A DNA stretch of 64,000 nucleotides from NCBI GenBank assembly GCA_003290165.1, contig QNQO01005851.1:31743-95742 (forward strand), read 5' to 3'. Source of the stretch: Berberis thunbergii. Its lineage: Eukaryota; Streptophyta; Magnoliopsida; Ranunculales; Berberidaceae. Numbering within the stretch: position 1 is the stretch's first letter; every line of letters starts with the position of its first letter. The notes beneath the pieces were generated by a model that was not told where the DNA came from, ran no database searches, and was given only the letters and a program-made list of their open reading frames with translations. The position numbers were made by a program, and so were the translations under genes. This document shows, one piece after another, positions 1 to 11,794 of the stretch.

Positions 1-1816
1 GTTCGAGACGGGATGAACATGGTTCAAAGACTATAAAAAAAATTCTTAAGATTTTATATCAGAAAATAAGAGTATGACTTTTTATTTCAAGGTATCAAAA
101 TATTCAAGTTAAGAATACACATTCATTTTATTATCAAATGCCCAAATTAAAAATAACAATTCCTTTTATTATTGCAAGTATATAACAATACAATATCATA
201 TTTTAGTCATATGGGACAAAAACAAACTATCCTTGACAACATAGCATCATTATTGACAAAAATGCTTACTCTTATCAACTGTTTGATAGTGCAAGACAAC
301 TTCATGTGCATATTAATAAGGAATCAATAACTCTAAATGTAATTGATTTTAAATTTTGATATATTCATTTTTCTTTTTATTGTTTCTACAATTTTTTTCT
401 CTTCTTCGCAATGCCAGATTAGCTATTCACTCTGAAAATTCCCAGACCTTTCATTCTATGAATTTTCATACAACAACAAGGTTCTCCAGTCACACTTGTT
501 AACTCAAATTTCGGCTTAACCCAACTGGACGTCATTACTTCCTTACTTTTGGCAAATGAAACTAATAGTGGAGCAAATCATGCTTTTTCATTTAGGTATA
601 ATGAGAAGTGTCATGATATTTCTTCCATAAATATAAAAAAACACACTTAAAATAAATGGTATTCTTAGTTATTATGTTTTTTTTGTTGTTGGAATAATAA
701 TTCCAAACTTTATATCAATTTGACTTCTCTTTTGGTTATAAAATTAAGTTATTAAAATTAATAATAATAGATAAATAAGTTCGTGACGTGATGGGCGAGA
801 TTGGAAATTTGCATCTCGATCCCATCCCACTCTAGAACGGGATGGTTTGATCAATAGAAAAGGACCTGAATGGGATCGGGATCACGAGATGGGATGCCCA
901 CCCTATGTTTTGTGTTTGTCACAGAAACCGTTGTCGTACGAGAGACCAGAATAGACAAAAATGAGAGAGTGAGAAACCAACTTCAAAATTGACAAGGTGT
1001 AGTCGTTTGATCATGTCAAGATATTGGTCACTACTTCAACTTTTCGATCTTATTTTTACTCTTACTCTTTTTTTCGACTCGTATTAACAACCGTGAAAAT
1101 TGTAATATAGGTCAAAATGGGCCACAATGTCAAGAGTTCGCCTTGGGCACCCAAATGCCAGGGTTGGCCCTAGTGTTTGATGTTTGTTGTAATTGTATGC
1201 TCGTGTGTAGATGTTATACACTATCCTTAGGTGGGCCATCCAAGTTAGTATGTCTATCATATTATATGGGGTGTGTTACGTTGTAAGACTTGGTATGCCT
1301 GCACAAGGTTGGGTAGCAATTAATTAATAGTTAGTTTGCCACTACGTGCCTCACGCGATCCATAAAGATTTGCACACAACATGTTTTTTAAGGGCTGCAT
1401 AACTTTTATGGTGAAGTTTAGTTTCATCGACGTTTAACCAAATTTAATGTTATTTATTAGTTATTTTCTCTAATTCTTTTTCTCAATGGATTTAATTCCC
1501 CAGAAAAGCACTGATTGTTTGACACACAAATGTTACAAGTTTAGGCAAGATATGTTTTCCTAATTATGATATTTGTCGCAAACCAGGTCATTTTGATAGA
1601 TAAAATGTCATTCTCATTTTTACATACAAACTTGGAACTTTACGCATCTTGATACACATTGATGTTTGAAATTTGGGCACATTGACATCAGTGGCTTCGA
1701 CATTTTTTTAAGATTGGTCAGCATATCATATTAATCACTTATTGTTCTTCTAAATATTGTAGAAGCTAAATATTGTAAAAGCTAAGACACGGCTAGGGGT
1801 TAATTATTGAATACTT
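1..1816. other. Intergenic AT-rich DNA
   Basis: I see no supportable gene here. A short GC-richer patch at about 780-905 ends in CCCACCCTA after several GGGATC/GATCCC motifs. It resembles the end of a non-autonomous hAT-like element such as the one proposed at 38118-39395. The first bases of the window (GTTCGAGACGGGATG) could belong to the same element, but its other end would lie outside the window, so this is only a suggestion. Confidence 0.4.
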
Positions 1817-2728
1817 GGTGATAATTTGTCGTCTCCTACTCAAGCAATAGACTTGATGAAAAAAATCCAATATTCGAAGAGTCCATTTGTTTGAACAAAC
1901 CATGAAATCTAGGAAGCCCTTAGAGGTTCTTACATTGTGGTTGTTAGGTACAAAAACAACAAACTAAGATTTAATCATCCTCGTAAATGACCCAATAACC
2001 ACTGATAATTGGTTTAGCACTAACATAGCTCTTTTTCGTGATGTTCAGTTTCTATTGGTCACTGCAGGCAACGAAGTTATCCCTGGACCTAATGCTATAT
2101 ATGCTCTTCTTGCCATGTAAATCTTACATGCTAGTTTGTACAAAGGCGAACTTGGGAAAATCGAAGTCACAACTGTTGTTCATACTAAAATTCTTGGAAT
2201 ATCTTACCTTCCATCACAAGGTCTATTTCAAGCTAATCTAACACCAGTTCTTACTAATATCATTAAATATTTGGACTCTTTAAACTTCCCATTCTTGACC
2301 AATGTGTACCCTACCACGCCATGTTGCAAGACCCCGTGAACATAACTTTGGACTATGTTTTGTTCCCAAAAGCTACTCCAACTTTTAATGATCAAGGTCG
2401 AGACTTCTACAATTTTTTTGATGCCCCTATTGATGCGTATCAAGCAACATTGAAGAATGCATTAGGAAAGGACAATATGAAGACTATTACTTGGGAGACT
2501 GATTTGGCCTAGCACAGTAAATCCACATCTTGCAAGTGCAAACAATGCCGAAACTTACAACAATAATCTCAAAAGCATGTCCTTACAATGAGGACTCTTG
2601 CACACCCTAAACAATTGTTGGATGTTTATGTTTTTGCTTTGTTAAATGAGAACAAAAAACAAATTGGGATTGAACAGAACTTTGGGACTTTTTATCCAGA
2701 CATGAAACCTGTCTACCGATTGTGGTAA
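1817..2728 (+). pseudogene. Glucan endo-1,3-beta-glucosidase (GH17) pseudogene
   Basis: Translation in shifting frames follows plant GH17 beta-1,3-glucanases from near the mature N-terminus to the last residues. Visible blocks are GDNLSSPTQAIDL at 1817, EALRGS, AGNEVIPGPNA (the family's acid/base Glu in GNEV), an ISYLPSQG-like block, FLTNVYP, DPVNITLDYVLF, FYNFFDAPIDA, and a tail resembling the family's FGxFxPxxxPxY ending at 2728. There are in-frame stops near 1890 and 1910, a stop at 2117 and several frame changes. The region matching the nucleophile-bearing SESGWP motif reads TWETDLA and then stops. The signal-peptide exon was not found. The intact family hydrolyses beta-1,3-glucans in cell walls and in defence. 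This copy cannot encode an enzyme. Confidence 0.85.
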
Positions 2729-2757
2729 ATGGCACTCCGTAAAAGTAGTCATAAAAT

Positions 2758-2775
2758 TATATATATATATATATA
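2758..2775. repeat. (TA)n microsatellite
   Basis: About nine consecutive AT dinucleotides lie just after the glucanase pseudogene. Confidence 0.8.
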
Positions 2776-3010
2776 CACTAGAGTATGCTCCGTGCCGTTG
2801 GCACTCCACGTCATTTTATATTTGTTAATTATTTGTTACTGAACATGTATATATACATATCTATATTACAATTCAGAGTGATATTTTACTATTCATTGCT
2901 GACTGGGACAAAGTCAAATCGAAAGAATTAGAGATAAAAGATGGTTATGATTAAAAGTTGGGAAATGTATTGAATTTGAGGGTTGAGATTAATTTTCTAT
3001 GATGACATAT

Positions 3011-3098
3011 TTTTTTTTGAAAGGTAAGCGTGTCGTCGGTGGGTATAGAACCCAAGACGTGGGTTTAAACCACCACAGCCTTAACCATCCAATCAGCC
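3011..3098 (-). mobile_element. Short tRNA-derived SINE with 22-bp target-site duplication
   Basis: The 88-bp insert is flanked by a perfect 22-bp direct repeat (2989-3010 and 3099-3120). On the minus strand it opens with a tRNA-like head containing an A-box-like GATGGTTAAGGC and a B-box-like GGTTCTATACCC. It ends CTTACCTTTC followed by eight A. The longer SINE at 49509-49685 shares the GATTGGTTAAGGC-type head and the same CTTRCCTTTC-poly(A) end, which supports one family. No body is present beyond the tRNA-like part. The perfect duplication suggests a fairly recent insertion. Confidence 0.8.
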
Positions 3099-4183
3099 TT
3101 AATTTTCTATGATGACATATTTGTAAATATAAAACATGTAGAATGACAAAAATAATGAAAACTTTTGAAAAAAGTTGGTAGAATGTACATGTGGCGGAAA
3201 GAGAAAATATTTTGTTTTGCTTTTAGCAAAATGAAAATGATTATAACTATCTACATTGTTATCAGATTTTGGTAAAGTTAATATCATTGAAATTCATTTT
3301 TTAAGATCTTTTCAACAAAATCAATTATTAACACGAGCGCTAAAATTTTTAAAATATATATTTTATAATTAAAAAACATATAAAGTATTTCACGTTTTTA
3401 ATATTTTTCAAAGCAATGAGACAGACCGATCATACCAAAAAAATGAGTCGGGCATCTTAATGCACATTTAAACAAAAACTTTAAACTTCATATTTTGGTG
3501 AATTCAAAGATTGGAGGAGAACTCATTCTTGGCATTTAAATTTTTCCCCAACTGATTCAAACTTGATTGAGTCTAACTCTAAAATTTATAATATATATTT
3601 TTACCTTAAAGTATATAGTGAAAGAAGTGTTCAGTGCAAAAATATAAAATTATATGGAGCGCCAAGGGTATATATATATAAGAAGTTTAGGGTATTCATA
3701 TATACATATATACATTCAATGAAGTTTAGGGTATTCAATGAAAGTATGAAATTTTAATAAACAAAAATTTTAAATAAAATTAAGTTGGGATATGGCACTG
3801 ACATACAATTGCAAGTGAATTTGTAAGAGAACTTACAATTGCAAGAATTTTATAGACATTGGAATGATTGTTATGAAAAACAAATGGTTCATCAATAACT
3901 CATGATAGATCTAATCTTTCTCATACTCTGAACTTTTGAACTTTATCTAGAAATATAGACAAGTTCCTGAAATATATAATATTGGCTTAACAATAATTGG
4001 AACACCATTATACACTTTTAGTCTTGGCCAGACTATCTTGGAGTATGCCTGATTCAATGTGTTGGGCTATTATAATATCTATGGCTCTATGGTTGGAGTG
4101 TTGAGGGTAGAAGGGATAAGATAATATTGAAATAATGTCAAAATTTAACATAGAGCCATTTGTCTACATATGAAACAAACTTC

Positions 4184-4568
4184 TTAGAACATCTCCAAGG
4201 GATCCCTAAAATAGCCAAAAAGCTATTTTAGGAGTCTCGTGTGGGAAATTTCATGCTCTAATGGATTTCCTAAACCATTCTCCATTTTAACTTCACTTCC
4301 AATTTTTTCCTAAATTTAGGGGCAACCATATCATTGCCTCTAAATTTGAAATAACATTAAAATATTCCAATTATTTAATTTCCCAAATAGAAAAGTGGTT
4401 GGAGTGATAAAGAAAATTGGAAGATATATTTAAATAATGATGAAAATTTAAAATAGGGAATGTGGTTGGAGTGAAGAAGAAATAGGGAGACCCCTAAATT
4501 TAGCTTTTGGTTAAAATAGGGGATGGTTCATCCCCCCATTTTAACTTTTACCATTAGAAATGCTCTAA
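4184..4568. mobile_element. MITE, possibly PIF/Harbinger (Tourist-like)
   Basis: The ends are inverted repeats: TTAGAACATCTCCAAGGG on the left and, read on the other strand, TTAGAGCATTTCTAATGG on the right. The interior is about 385 bp, AT-rich and non-coding, with internal inverted motifs (CCCTAAATTTAG, TAAATTTAGGGG). The GAGCATCTCCAA-type end with TTA/TAA at the border is typical of Tourist-like MITEs in plants. The superfamily is inferred from the ends only. Confidence 0.5.
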
Positions 4569-4745
4569 TGCAAGTATTTATAACGACTGACAAATTGCTT
4601 AGACACGCTCCATTAAAAGGGATTTCGAGAAAGCCTAGTGTATTATTGGATGCATTCATTTTCGGCCTATTCATTGAGAACAAAAAGGATGGTATAATTG
4701 AGGGAAACTTTGGCAATTTCCATCTAGCGACAAACGTTTTATATT

Positions 4746-5276
4746 TGATGCGTCCAAATCCAGTCTCCTAGAGATCGAACCTGCAAAACAAGTTTAGATA
4801 GCCAAATACCACCTTTTGGTGGCCGAAGGCAGTCTGATGCTTAAGTCAGTAAATCTGTAGGAGAGAGCTTATTCTGGATAGTGTTAAGTTAAAATTGCAT
4901 ACCTTTGTCGAATATTCCCTTTACCTTATATAGTATCCGTTATTAATTTTCTGCGTTACTCAAACATATAGGGCGTGATGAGGGAAGATGTTCTTTGTAA
5001 CAGTCTCCTCATTCATTGAGATACGTCCTTAGGGGTGTGATTTTTCCATGATTCGTCTCATTCGTAACGTTTCCCCTTTCTAAGGGAGAGATTTGTTGGG
5101 TCTGGATTCGGGCCTCTGATTATGATCTATTCAGAAGGGCCTTTTTTGGGCTTTAATGTATGGACATGCCTTTTCGAGCTTGCGGGTCAGGCTTGGACTA
5201 AAGCACTTGGTCCTCTTGATAAATGATGTTTGCCACGCGTACGGTCGTGATCCATGCATTATTTGATGGATTATCA
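4746..5276 (-). repeat. LTR of a Tat-like Ty3/gypsy element (copy B, 3' LTR)
   Basis: On the minus strand this 531-bp segment starts TGATAATCC, ends GACGCATCA (TG...CA) and is preceded by a purine-rich tract AACTAAGGGAGAGTAGC (plus positions 5277-5293), as expected for a 3' LTR. It aligns over its whole length with the split LTR at 9592-9844 plus 15952-16220 (522 bp), which lies in the opposite orientation. No matching target-site duplication was seen. Confidence 0.75.
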
Positions 5277-5491
5277 GCTACTCTCCCTTAGTTAGTGGGC
5301 ATGCTTACGTGGTCACTAACTTTATGGCAATTGGATTATCGACTTCATCATTGCATTGCATTTAATGCCATTATCAGTTGTCGATACAGTTGTTATTTTG
5401 ATGTCTTGTTCGTTTCGGCGCAATTTTTGGAATTTCGTGCAACCATCATATCTCACACTTCTTCCCATTAGTAGTCTTTTTGTTGCCAACT

Positions 5492-5499
5492 TATAAAAG
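5492..5499 (+). promoter_or_regulatory. TATA-like box upstream of the antisense ORF
   Basis: TATAAAAG lies about 87 bp before the first ATG of the antisense ORF at 5579 and just inside the 3' LTR. It would give this ORF a promoter independent of the LTR. This is a motif match only. Confidence 0.4.
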
Positions 5500-5578
5500 G
5501 GGTGTGAGATTTGTGTTTATTTTTTTATGCTATCTCCATCATTAGAGTTACTTTTTCTCTTGTTCTTCTCTTTCTTCT

Positions 5579-8174
5579 TTGCCCAACTATTTTCTCATGT
5601 CTGCTGTCAAGATGCTAAGTGGTGAAGCGCTTGAGATCTGTGAGGCATTCTTCTTGCCGAAGGAAGCGTCGCAGGCGACTTTGGATAGTGTTTGGCTTGA
5701 CTTCTCGCTGCCGCCTGACTTTGAGATTGTCTTGCCTAGGAATGACAACACTCCTAGTCATTCAAGGCCTGGCTATATTGTGCTATACCCGGGCATGTTC
5801 CAGTCAGGTCTTAGGTTTCTAGCCCAAGATATCTTTTGGGATTACTTAGACTTTTTGGCATTGCTCTTGCTCAAATGGGTCCCAATGGCTGGAGAGTGTG
5901 GTTTCGACCATGGCCAGAGCCATTTTCTGTGGGATTCTTTTGAATATCAAGATTTTTCCCTCTATGGTGGGGCTCCTTGTAAGCAGTAATCATGTGTTTT
6001 CTTCGTTTTCCTACCTGTTTTGGGAAGCTTAATGACAATTACAAGGGTTGGTCGAAATATTGATTTTATGCTTCCATTGATTCTGGCTACTTCAAGTTCT
6101 AGAACTGATTGGGTCGGTCAGGGTGTCCAAGAAGTGGAAAGAACTGCACTTGATTGCAGAGGAACAAGTGATCTATGATTGGTTTCTAAAGCTTCCTCGA
6201 GTCGATGTGGGGGCCTTTCTTGCTACGGATGTAGTCGAGCGTAGTGGCTTGTACACTATGAATGAGGTACAACGTGCAGTGTTTATAGAAGCTCGAGCTG
6301 CTAAAGTTATTGTTGCTCGTGCTGGCAGTGTCATCATTTCTGGTGATGGGAATAACATGTTGCTCCTGTTAGCATTGGTGATGCTAGCATTGATGAAAAA
6401 ATGAGATCTGCTAGGAGGGTAATGTTGTTGGTGCTGGCTCGGCCACCAGAAAAGGAAGCTCCATAGGTCTGCCCGCTCGTCGAAGCAACTGGTGCTTAGC
6501 CTTGGCCGTGTCCCAACGAAGAAGTGACTTGCTGGTTCTATTCATGGTGCCACTTGGACTGCTCCTCATCCAAGATCATCTTGGAAAGGTGATGAAGATG
6601 AGGCTCAACTTGTTGCTCAAGAGGTTGATGAGATCAGTCAAGCTCTAGAGAAGAGCAAGAAAGAGGTGTCCCGTCCATTGGATGAGCATGAGAGGAGCCT
6701 CATATCTACTCATGGCATGCCTGATTTGTTACGTGGTCTGATGATGACCCTCATGTCCTCAATAATAAGATGTTGCAGCTTGCTATGGAGAGATCTCATG
6801 ATCCGACTACCTCGAAGACCATAACTGAATTCGCTTTCAACACAATGTACGATGAGGAGGTTGTTGACCATGGTCAAAGTTCTAAGTCTCCTCCTCCTAT
6901 TCATGTTGTTGTTTTAGCGGAGTTGTTTGCTTCCTCTCCTGCTTGTTCCACTCGTGCCCACTACTACCTTGATGAGAAATGGCAAGAGTGATTTTTCTGT
7001 TATCATTGTTGTTCCGACCGTTCTGTCGGCTACTGGGGGCGAGTCTTCAATTTTTCCTAATCCCACTATTCTTCATCCACGAGTTGGTTGGAAAGAACCC
7101 AATCTTGAAGAGATCCGTATCAAAGTGGTTGGGAAGTTTAGCTGGTACTCAGAGATAAACGTGCAGGATAGTGTGCGTAATTTCATTGTCGAGTGGCATA
7201 AGCGGTTGGTTAAAGGAACTCCAATGTATATGCATCTGCCTAGTGACTACCTCGATCACATTCTCAAACAGATAATGGAGGGAATGAATCACCTCACTTA
7301 TGTTGGGATAATGAGGTTAGAGTATAAGGCTGCGTGTGAGCAAGTGGTGATCGTGGAGAGGAAAAAGGCGAGGCAAACGTTTGTGCTTTCCCATGTTCTC
7401 TGTCAGTCTGATGAGTTGAAGGGGCAACATGTGGAACAAGAGAAAGCAGTTGAGGTTGCTCAAGTTGCATTGAAAGAAGTAGAAGTTGCCCGGAACAAGT
7501 TTGTTGTTGAACTTGAATCCTTAGGGACAGAGTTGAACAAAGTTCATGATCGGCTGGATGTTGTTGGGAAGAAGCTGTCAAGTGAGAAGGCTGGTCATGA
7601 CGAAGCCATGAGTTCTACTGCTGAGCAATCTGCCTGTCTTAAGGTTGCTGAGGAATGAGTGGTGAAGTTAACTACTGAGATTGCTATTGTTAAGTCGGAC
7701 GCTTCTACGAGGATAACCACTAATGAAGGAGAACTTGTGTCAACCAAGAACGAGCTTGCAGCAGTCACAAGTAGATTGAAGATGACAGAAGCGACAGACT
7801 GGAAAAGGGTCGTTGATGGTCAAATTGACCTCATCGATTTTATGGAGCCGAAGGAAGGTCTCGATCTGACGAGATATCGTGGTCTGGATAACCAAGTCTT
7901 TGAAGACGTTGACAACCAGGAAAGTGTCCCATATCCGCCTAGTGATTCAATTGATGTAGGATAGCCCTCTCTTCCTCTGTCCGAATCTGGGCCATCACCT
8001 GCCCTTGTGATTCAAGAGAAGTCTGAATCTCTTTCTGGAGACAAGACACCATTTCCTCCTGCTGACAATGTTGCTGACGTTAATATTCAACCTCCTTCGA
8101 GTGTCTCTTCAAGTGATGCCTTGAATGCCTCAACTGATCCCTCTCCAATCCTTGTTTCACCTCTTCAGATGTAA
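5579..8174 (+). pseudogene. Antisense ORF of a Tat-like retrotransposon ('putative gypsy-type transposon' protein), broken
   Basis: The N-terminal part reads through PGYIVLYPGMFQSGLRF and a following ILW-rich stretch, like the conserved start of the plant 'putative gypsy type transposon' family (Transposase_28, PF04195). Blocks at about 6123-6400 and 6770-7660 continue it. The region 7300-7960 is rich in E, K, A and L with heptad-like spacing and looks like a coiled coil. A Ser/Pro-rich tail in another frame ends at a stop at 8172-8174. A TGA at 7656-7658 and several frame changes interrupt it. Integrase remains lie on the opposite strand at 8925-9075, so this ORF is antisense to pol and next to the 3' LTR, as in Grande/Retand-like (Tat clade) elements. 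Its biochemical role is not established. Confidence 0.65.
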
Positions 8175-8282
8175 CATAATAGAAAGTTAATGAAAATCTC
8201 TTTTTGTCTATACTTGCATTGTTTCTTTGTCTGTTTCGTAGTGTTCATTTCGTGACTTAGCTAAAATTTTGCTTGCTTCTGA

Positions 8283-8850
8283 TTGAATTTTGACTTATAC
8301 GTGTAAACTCTTATGAGTACACTTTGTGGTCCAACTTGTTAGTCGGGCGGGAAGATTTACGAGTATGTTTGACTTATACGTCCAGACTTTTATAAGTATA
8401 CTTAATGGTCCGAAATGTTAGTCGGGCCAGAAGATTTTACAAATAAGTCTGACTTATACAACCAAACTTTTATAAATATATTTCATGGTCTAACATGTTA
8501 GTCATGCCAGAGGATGTACGAGTAAGTCCTTCTACGCTCAAACTCTTATAAATACACTTCGTGGTTCGACATGTTGGTCGGCCAGAAGATTTTACAAGTA
8601 AGTTTGACTTATACGTCCAGACTTGTATAAATACACTTTGTGGTCGAACATATTAGTCGCGCCAATTTTTTTTATAAATAAGTCTAACTTATATGTCCAG
8701 ATTTTTATAAATACACTTCATGGTCCAACATATTAGTCGGGCAATAAGATTTTACGGGTAAGTCTGACTTATATGTCCAGACTTTCATAAGTACACTTCA
8801 TGGTTGATCAAACCAGAAGTTATTTGGGTACATATGACTTATTTGTCCTA
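8283..8850 (+). repeat. ~80-bp tandem repeat (about seven degenerate copies)
   Basis: Copies start at TGACTTATAC-like motifs near 8290, 8370, 8449, 8604, 8684, 8764 and 8827, with a diverged one near 8530. Each continues with a CAGACTTTTATAA-like block, TACACTTCATGGTCC, a TTAGTCGGGC-like block and AGAAGATTTTACG-like sequence. The array lies between the antisense ORF and the integrase end of the Tat-like element, where members of this clade often carry tandem repeats. Confidence 0.8.
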
Positions 8851-8924
8851 ACTCTTCCCTTTGCGTTTTTATTTTTCTCATGATTCGATGTTATGGTCGG
8901 GCTAGAAATCTTTCGAGTACATGC

Positions 8925-9075
8925 AGAATTTTTCTGAGCACCCAGTCGCCGATGCTGAAGGTACGGGGCTTCACTTTTTTATTGTTGTAACTTGCCATCC
9001 ATTGTTGGTAGACTGTTGCTTTGCTCGAGGTTCTTTCTCGTTTCTCATTGAGAAGATCTAATCCAACTTGTGTCT
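8925..9075 (-). pseudogene. C-terminal integrase fragment of a Ty3/gypsy polyprotein
   Basis: The minus strand encodes a stretch with LDLLNEKRERTS, then YQQWMASYNNKKVKPRTF, then GDWVLRK. This matches the pol C-terminus of plant gypsy elements (NLDLLEEKRE...Y..R.V..R.F..GDLVLRK). Nothing of the rest of pol is found upstream on this strand, so it is a truncated relic. Its orientation agrees with the LTR at 4746-5276. Confidence 0.75.
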
Positions 9076-9591
9076 AAACTGCACATCCATTTCTCACACT
9101 TACCAAGTGGTAGAGAGAATGAGGTCTCTACATGGCGAAGGTTTCCTACCAAATGTTTGTGTGACTGTCCGCAAAGCTTCATTGTCCTAATTTCTCCATG
9201 ACATTTCATTAAACTCTCTCATGAGAAACCCTCCCTCCATTTGTTCATCACATTTCTTAAAAACTTCGTGATCCCCTTTTTCACTGATTCCAGAGTTTCA
9301 ACAACTTTTCAAACTCACTCGATTATGAACCCAAATCCACTTCCTCTCCCACCACATCTAAAAACGGCTTCATCTTGAAATCAAATTCAAATCAAATCGA
9401 TTGAAGACTTCAAATCAATTAAGGTAAGGTACTGATCTAATCCGTTGTTGGTAGACAGGCGGATGAGACCTTAGAGAAACAAACGTAGCAACAACTGTTA
9501 CGATGTTAAATGCACTGCAGTAATGAAATTGAAAGTTTAACCATCGTAGCGCTAAGGTCACTTTAGCATGCCCACTCTAAGGGAGAGTAGC
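9076..9591. other. Junction region leading to an inverted Tat-like 3' end; polypurine tract at its right edge
   Basis: From about 9430 to 9591 the plus strand resembles the minus strand of 5277-5450 (for example AGCATGCCCACT followed by CTAAGGGAGAGTAGC). It ends in a polypurine tract directly before the LTR at 9592. The stretch 9076-9430 (TC-rich, with ATTCAAATCAAATCG-like motifs) is unassigned. The breakpoint between the two oppositely oriented elements must lie in or near it. Confidence 0.5.
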
Positions 9592-9844
9592 TGATGATAC
9601 ATCAAATAAACTATCATCATGACCATACACGTGATAAAAATCACTTATCGCAATGACCAAGTATTTCAAAACAAGTCCGACTCACAAAGCCCAAAATGGC
9701 AGATCCGGTCATTAAAGCCAAAAATGGGCCCGTCAGAACAAATCGTAGTCGGATGGCCAAATCTAGGCCCAACGAAGCTCTCCCTAAAAGAGGAGGAACA
9801 TTACAGAGAAAAAAAGTCGTGGAGGGATTTACTCCCTCAGGAAC
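9592..9844 (+). repeat. Tat-like LTR (copy C), first part
   Basis: Begins TGATGATACATC right after a polypurine tract and aligns with the start of the minus-strand LTR at 5276-4746. It breaks off at GGAAC where the Athila-like element begins and resumes at 15952. Confidence 0.75.
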
Positions 9845-10672
9845 TGATTACGCCCAAACAATACACGCGGTCAATTGCAGTAAAGATTGGGGTGTCGATC
9901 GCACGAGGAAGAGCGATCTACAAAACAAGGTCAAGGAAGAAAAACTACGCGAAACTAAATGTAAGAAATTCTAGCAATTTTAAAATATGAAATTGAATTT
10001 AGTTTAATAAAAATCAAGTTTGAAAAAATCACAAGGTTCCGAGAATCCCTCATAGACTTCACGCGCCAACTAGTATTGATTCGTTATGATAACTCGATTA
10101 CGTGTTTCACATCCCAAACAATGTATTCTGAAAAATAGTCTTTAATGTACTAATATATTCTAATGTGAATGGATTTTAGATTTCACTTTTTCTAGAAAGC
10201 ACAAAGGTTTGTCATATGTGATATCCTAAACTTACGATATATCCGGAGACAATAACGTAATAAATGACGATCATATATAACTAACCGATCGAAATTAATT
10301 GATCCTTAAACATTCCACACATAAGAAAAACGTGACTAAGCTTATATGGAGAAGAAAAAGACAACCACTAAAATAATAATCTACGAAGAAATTGATGAAA
10401 TCTTTGTCACTAAAATAACATAAATTTCTATATTAAATAGAAGTGAGAATCATAAACACCATTATTCAATGTGAAAGCAATAAACAAATCAAATACTAAT
10501 TAAGGGCGTTACATCTGGGAGTTCACCTCTTCGCCTTGTGTGGAGTTTAGTGATGCATAGTGAAGGTGATAACAACAACAATGGTGTGGAGTTTCATCGG
10601 CATGGGAGCGCGTGGCGAATCAGCGATGTGCACCCTGCTGCTGTCCTGCGATGTGCATCCTACTATTGTCTT
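9845..10672 (-). repeat. Truncated 3' LTR of the Athila-like element
   Basis: It is highly similar to 14315-15142 from TGATTACGCCCAAACAAT through GTGGCGAATCAGCGATG. It breaks off near 10672, where the sequence passes straight into the 3' end of the reverse transcriptase coding region. Confidence 0.85.
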
Positions 10673-11770
10673 TTACCAAGAGGCTACTTAATGGTCTAGA
10701 AATGGCAGAAAAATTCTGTATGAACCTCCTATAAAAACCCTCGTGCCCTAGAAATGATCTCACATCTTTGACACTTTTAGGTATAGGTAATTTAGAAATC
10801 AATTCAATTTTAGTTTTATCAACCTCGATTCCTTTATTAGAAACTATGTGTCCCAGAACTATTCCATAGGCAACCATGAAATGACATTTTTCCCAATTAA
10901 GCACCAGACCCTTCTCTTCACATCTACTTAAAACAACATTCAAGTGAAGTAAACATGAATCAAAGGAATCACCAAAAACAGTCAAATCATCCATGAATAC
11001 TTCCATATATCAACCATGTCACTAAAAATACTCATTATGCATCTCTGAAAAGAAGTTGGTGCATTACACAAACCAAATGGCATACGCCGAAAAGCATAAG
11101 TACCAAAAGGACATGTGAAAGAAGTCTTATCCTGATCCTCTAATGCAATCTCAATCTGATAATATCCGGAATACCCATCTAGAAAGCAATATAAAGAATG
11201 ACCAACTACTCGCTCTAAGATTTGGTCTATGAATGGAAGTGGGAAGTGATCCTTGCGGGTGGCAGAATTAAGTTTCCTATAATCAATGCACATACGCCAC
11301 CCTGTCACTACCTTAGTAGGAACATACACCCTTTCTTCATTAGTCACCATTGTTATTCCAGATTTCTTGGGAACTACTTGAGTTGGACTAACCCACTTGC
11401 TATCACAAATGATGCATGCATCTAACAATTTTAAAACTTCCTTTTTCACCACCTCTTTCATAGTAGGGTTAAGTCGTTTTTGAGGGTCTATACGGGGGTC
11501 ATCTCCTTCTTTTAAGTGAATCATATGGGAACATATTAAAGGGCTAATACCTTTAATGTCAACTATAGTCCAACCTAATGTAGATTTGTGCTCACGTAAC
11601 ATATTAATCAATTCTTCTTCTTGTGAGCTATCAAGTACGGAAGAAATAATAACAGGAAATGTATCACCTGGTCCAAGGAATGCATGTTTAAGTCCCTCAG
11701 GCAGTGGAGCTAGGTCAACTTTCGGAGTTTCCATGGTGGATGGTTGTGGTTTCTGTATTTCCTTTGACAA
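10673..11770 (-). pseudogene. Reverse transcriptase of the Athila-like element
   Basis: The minus strand shows the Ty3/gypsy RT motifs in order: GWRMCIDYRKLN, PLPFIDQILERV, FLDGYSGYYQI, FRRMPFGLCNAP, then, after a frameshift near 11000, the catalytic FMDD, followed by LGHIVSNKGIEVDK, VRSFLGHEGFYRRFI and SRPLSSLLVKD. The sequence stops there, at the border with the tether and RNase H, because of the deletion that joins it to the LTR. At least one frameshift separates the thumb from the palm, so no active enzyme is expected. Confidence 0.85.
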
Positions 11771-11794
11771 CTCCTCAAAGCATGGTTGCCATTG

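Noticed and set aside
1260..1300. First exon of the GH17 pseudogene (ATATGGGGTGTGTTACG recalls GVCYG)
   Set aside because: Too short, with no signal peptide or splice context around it.
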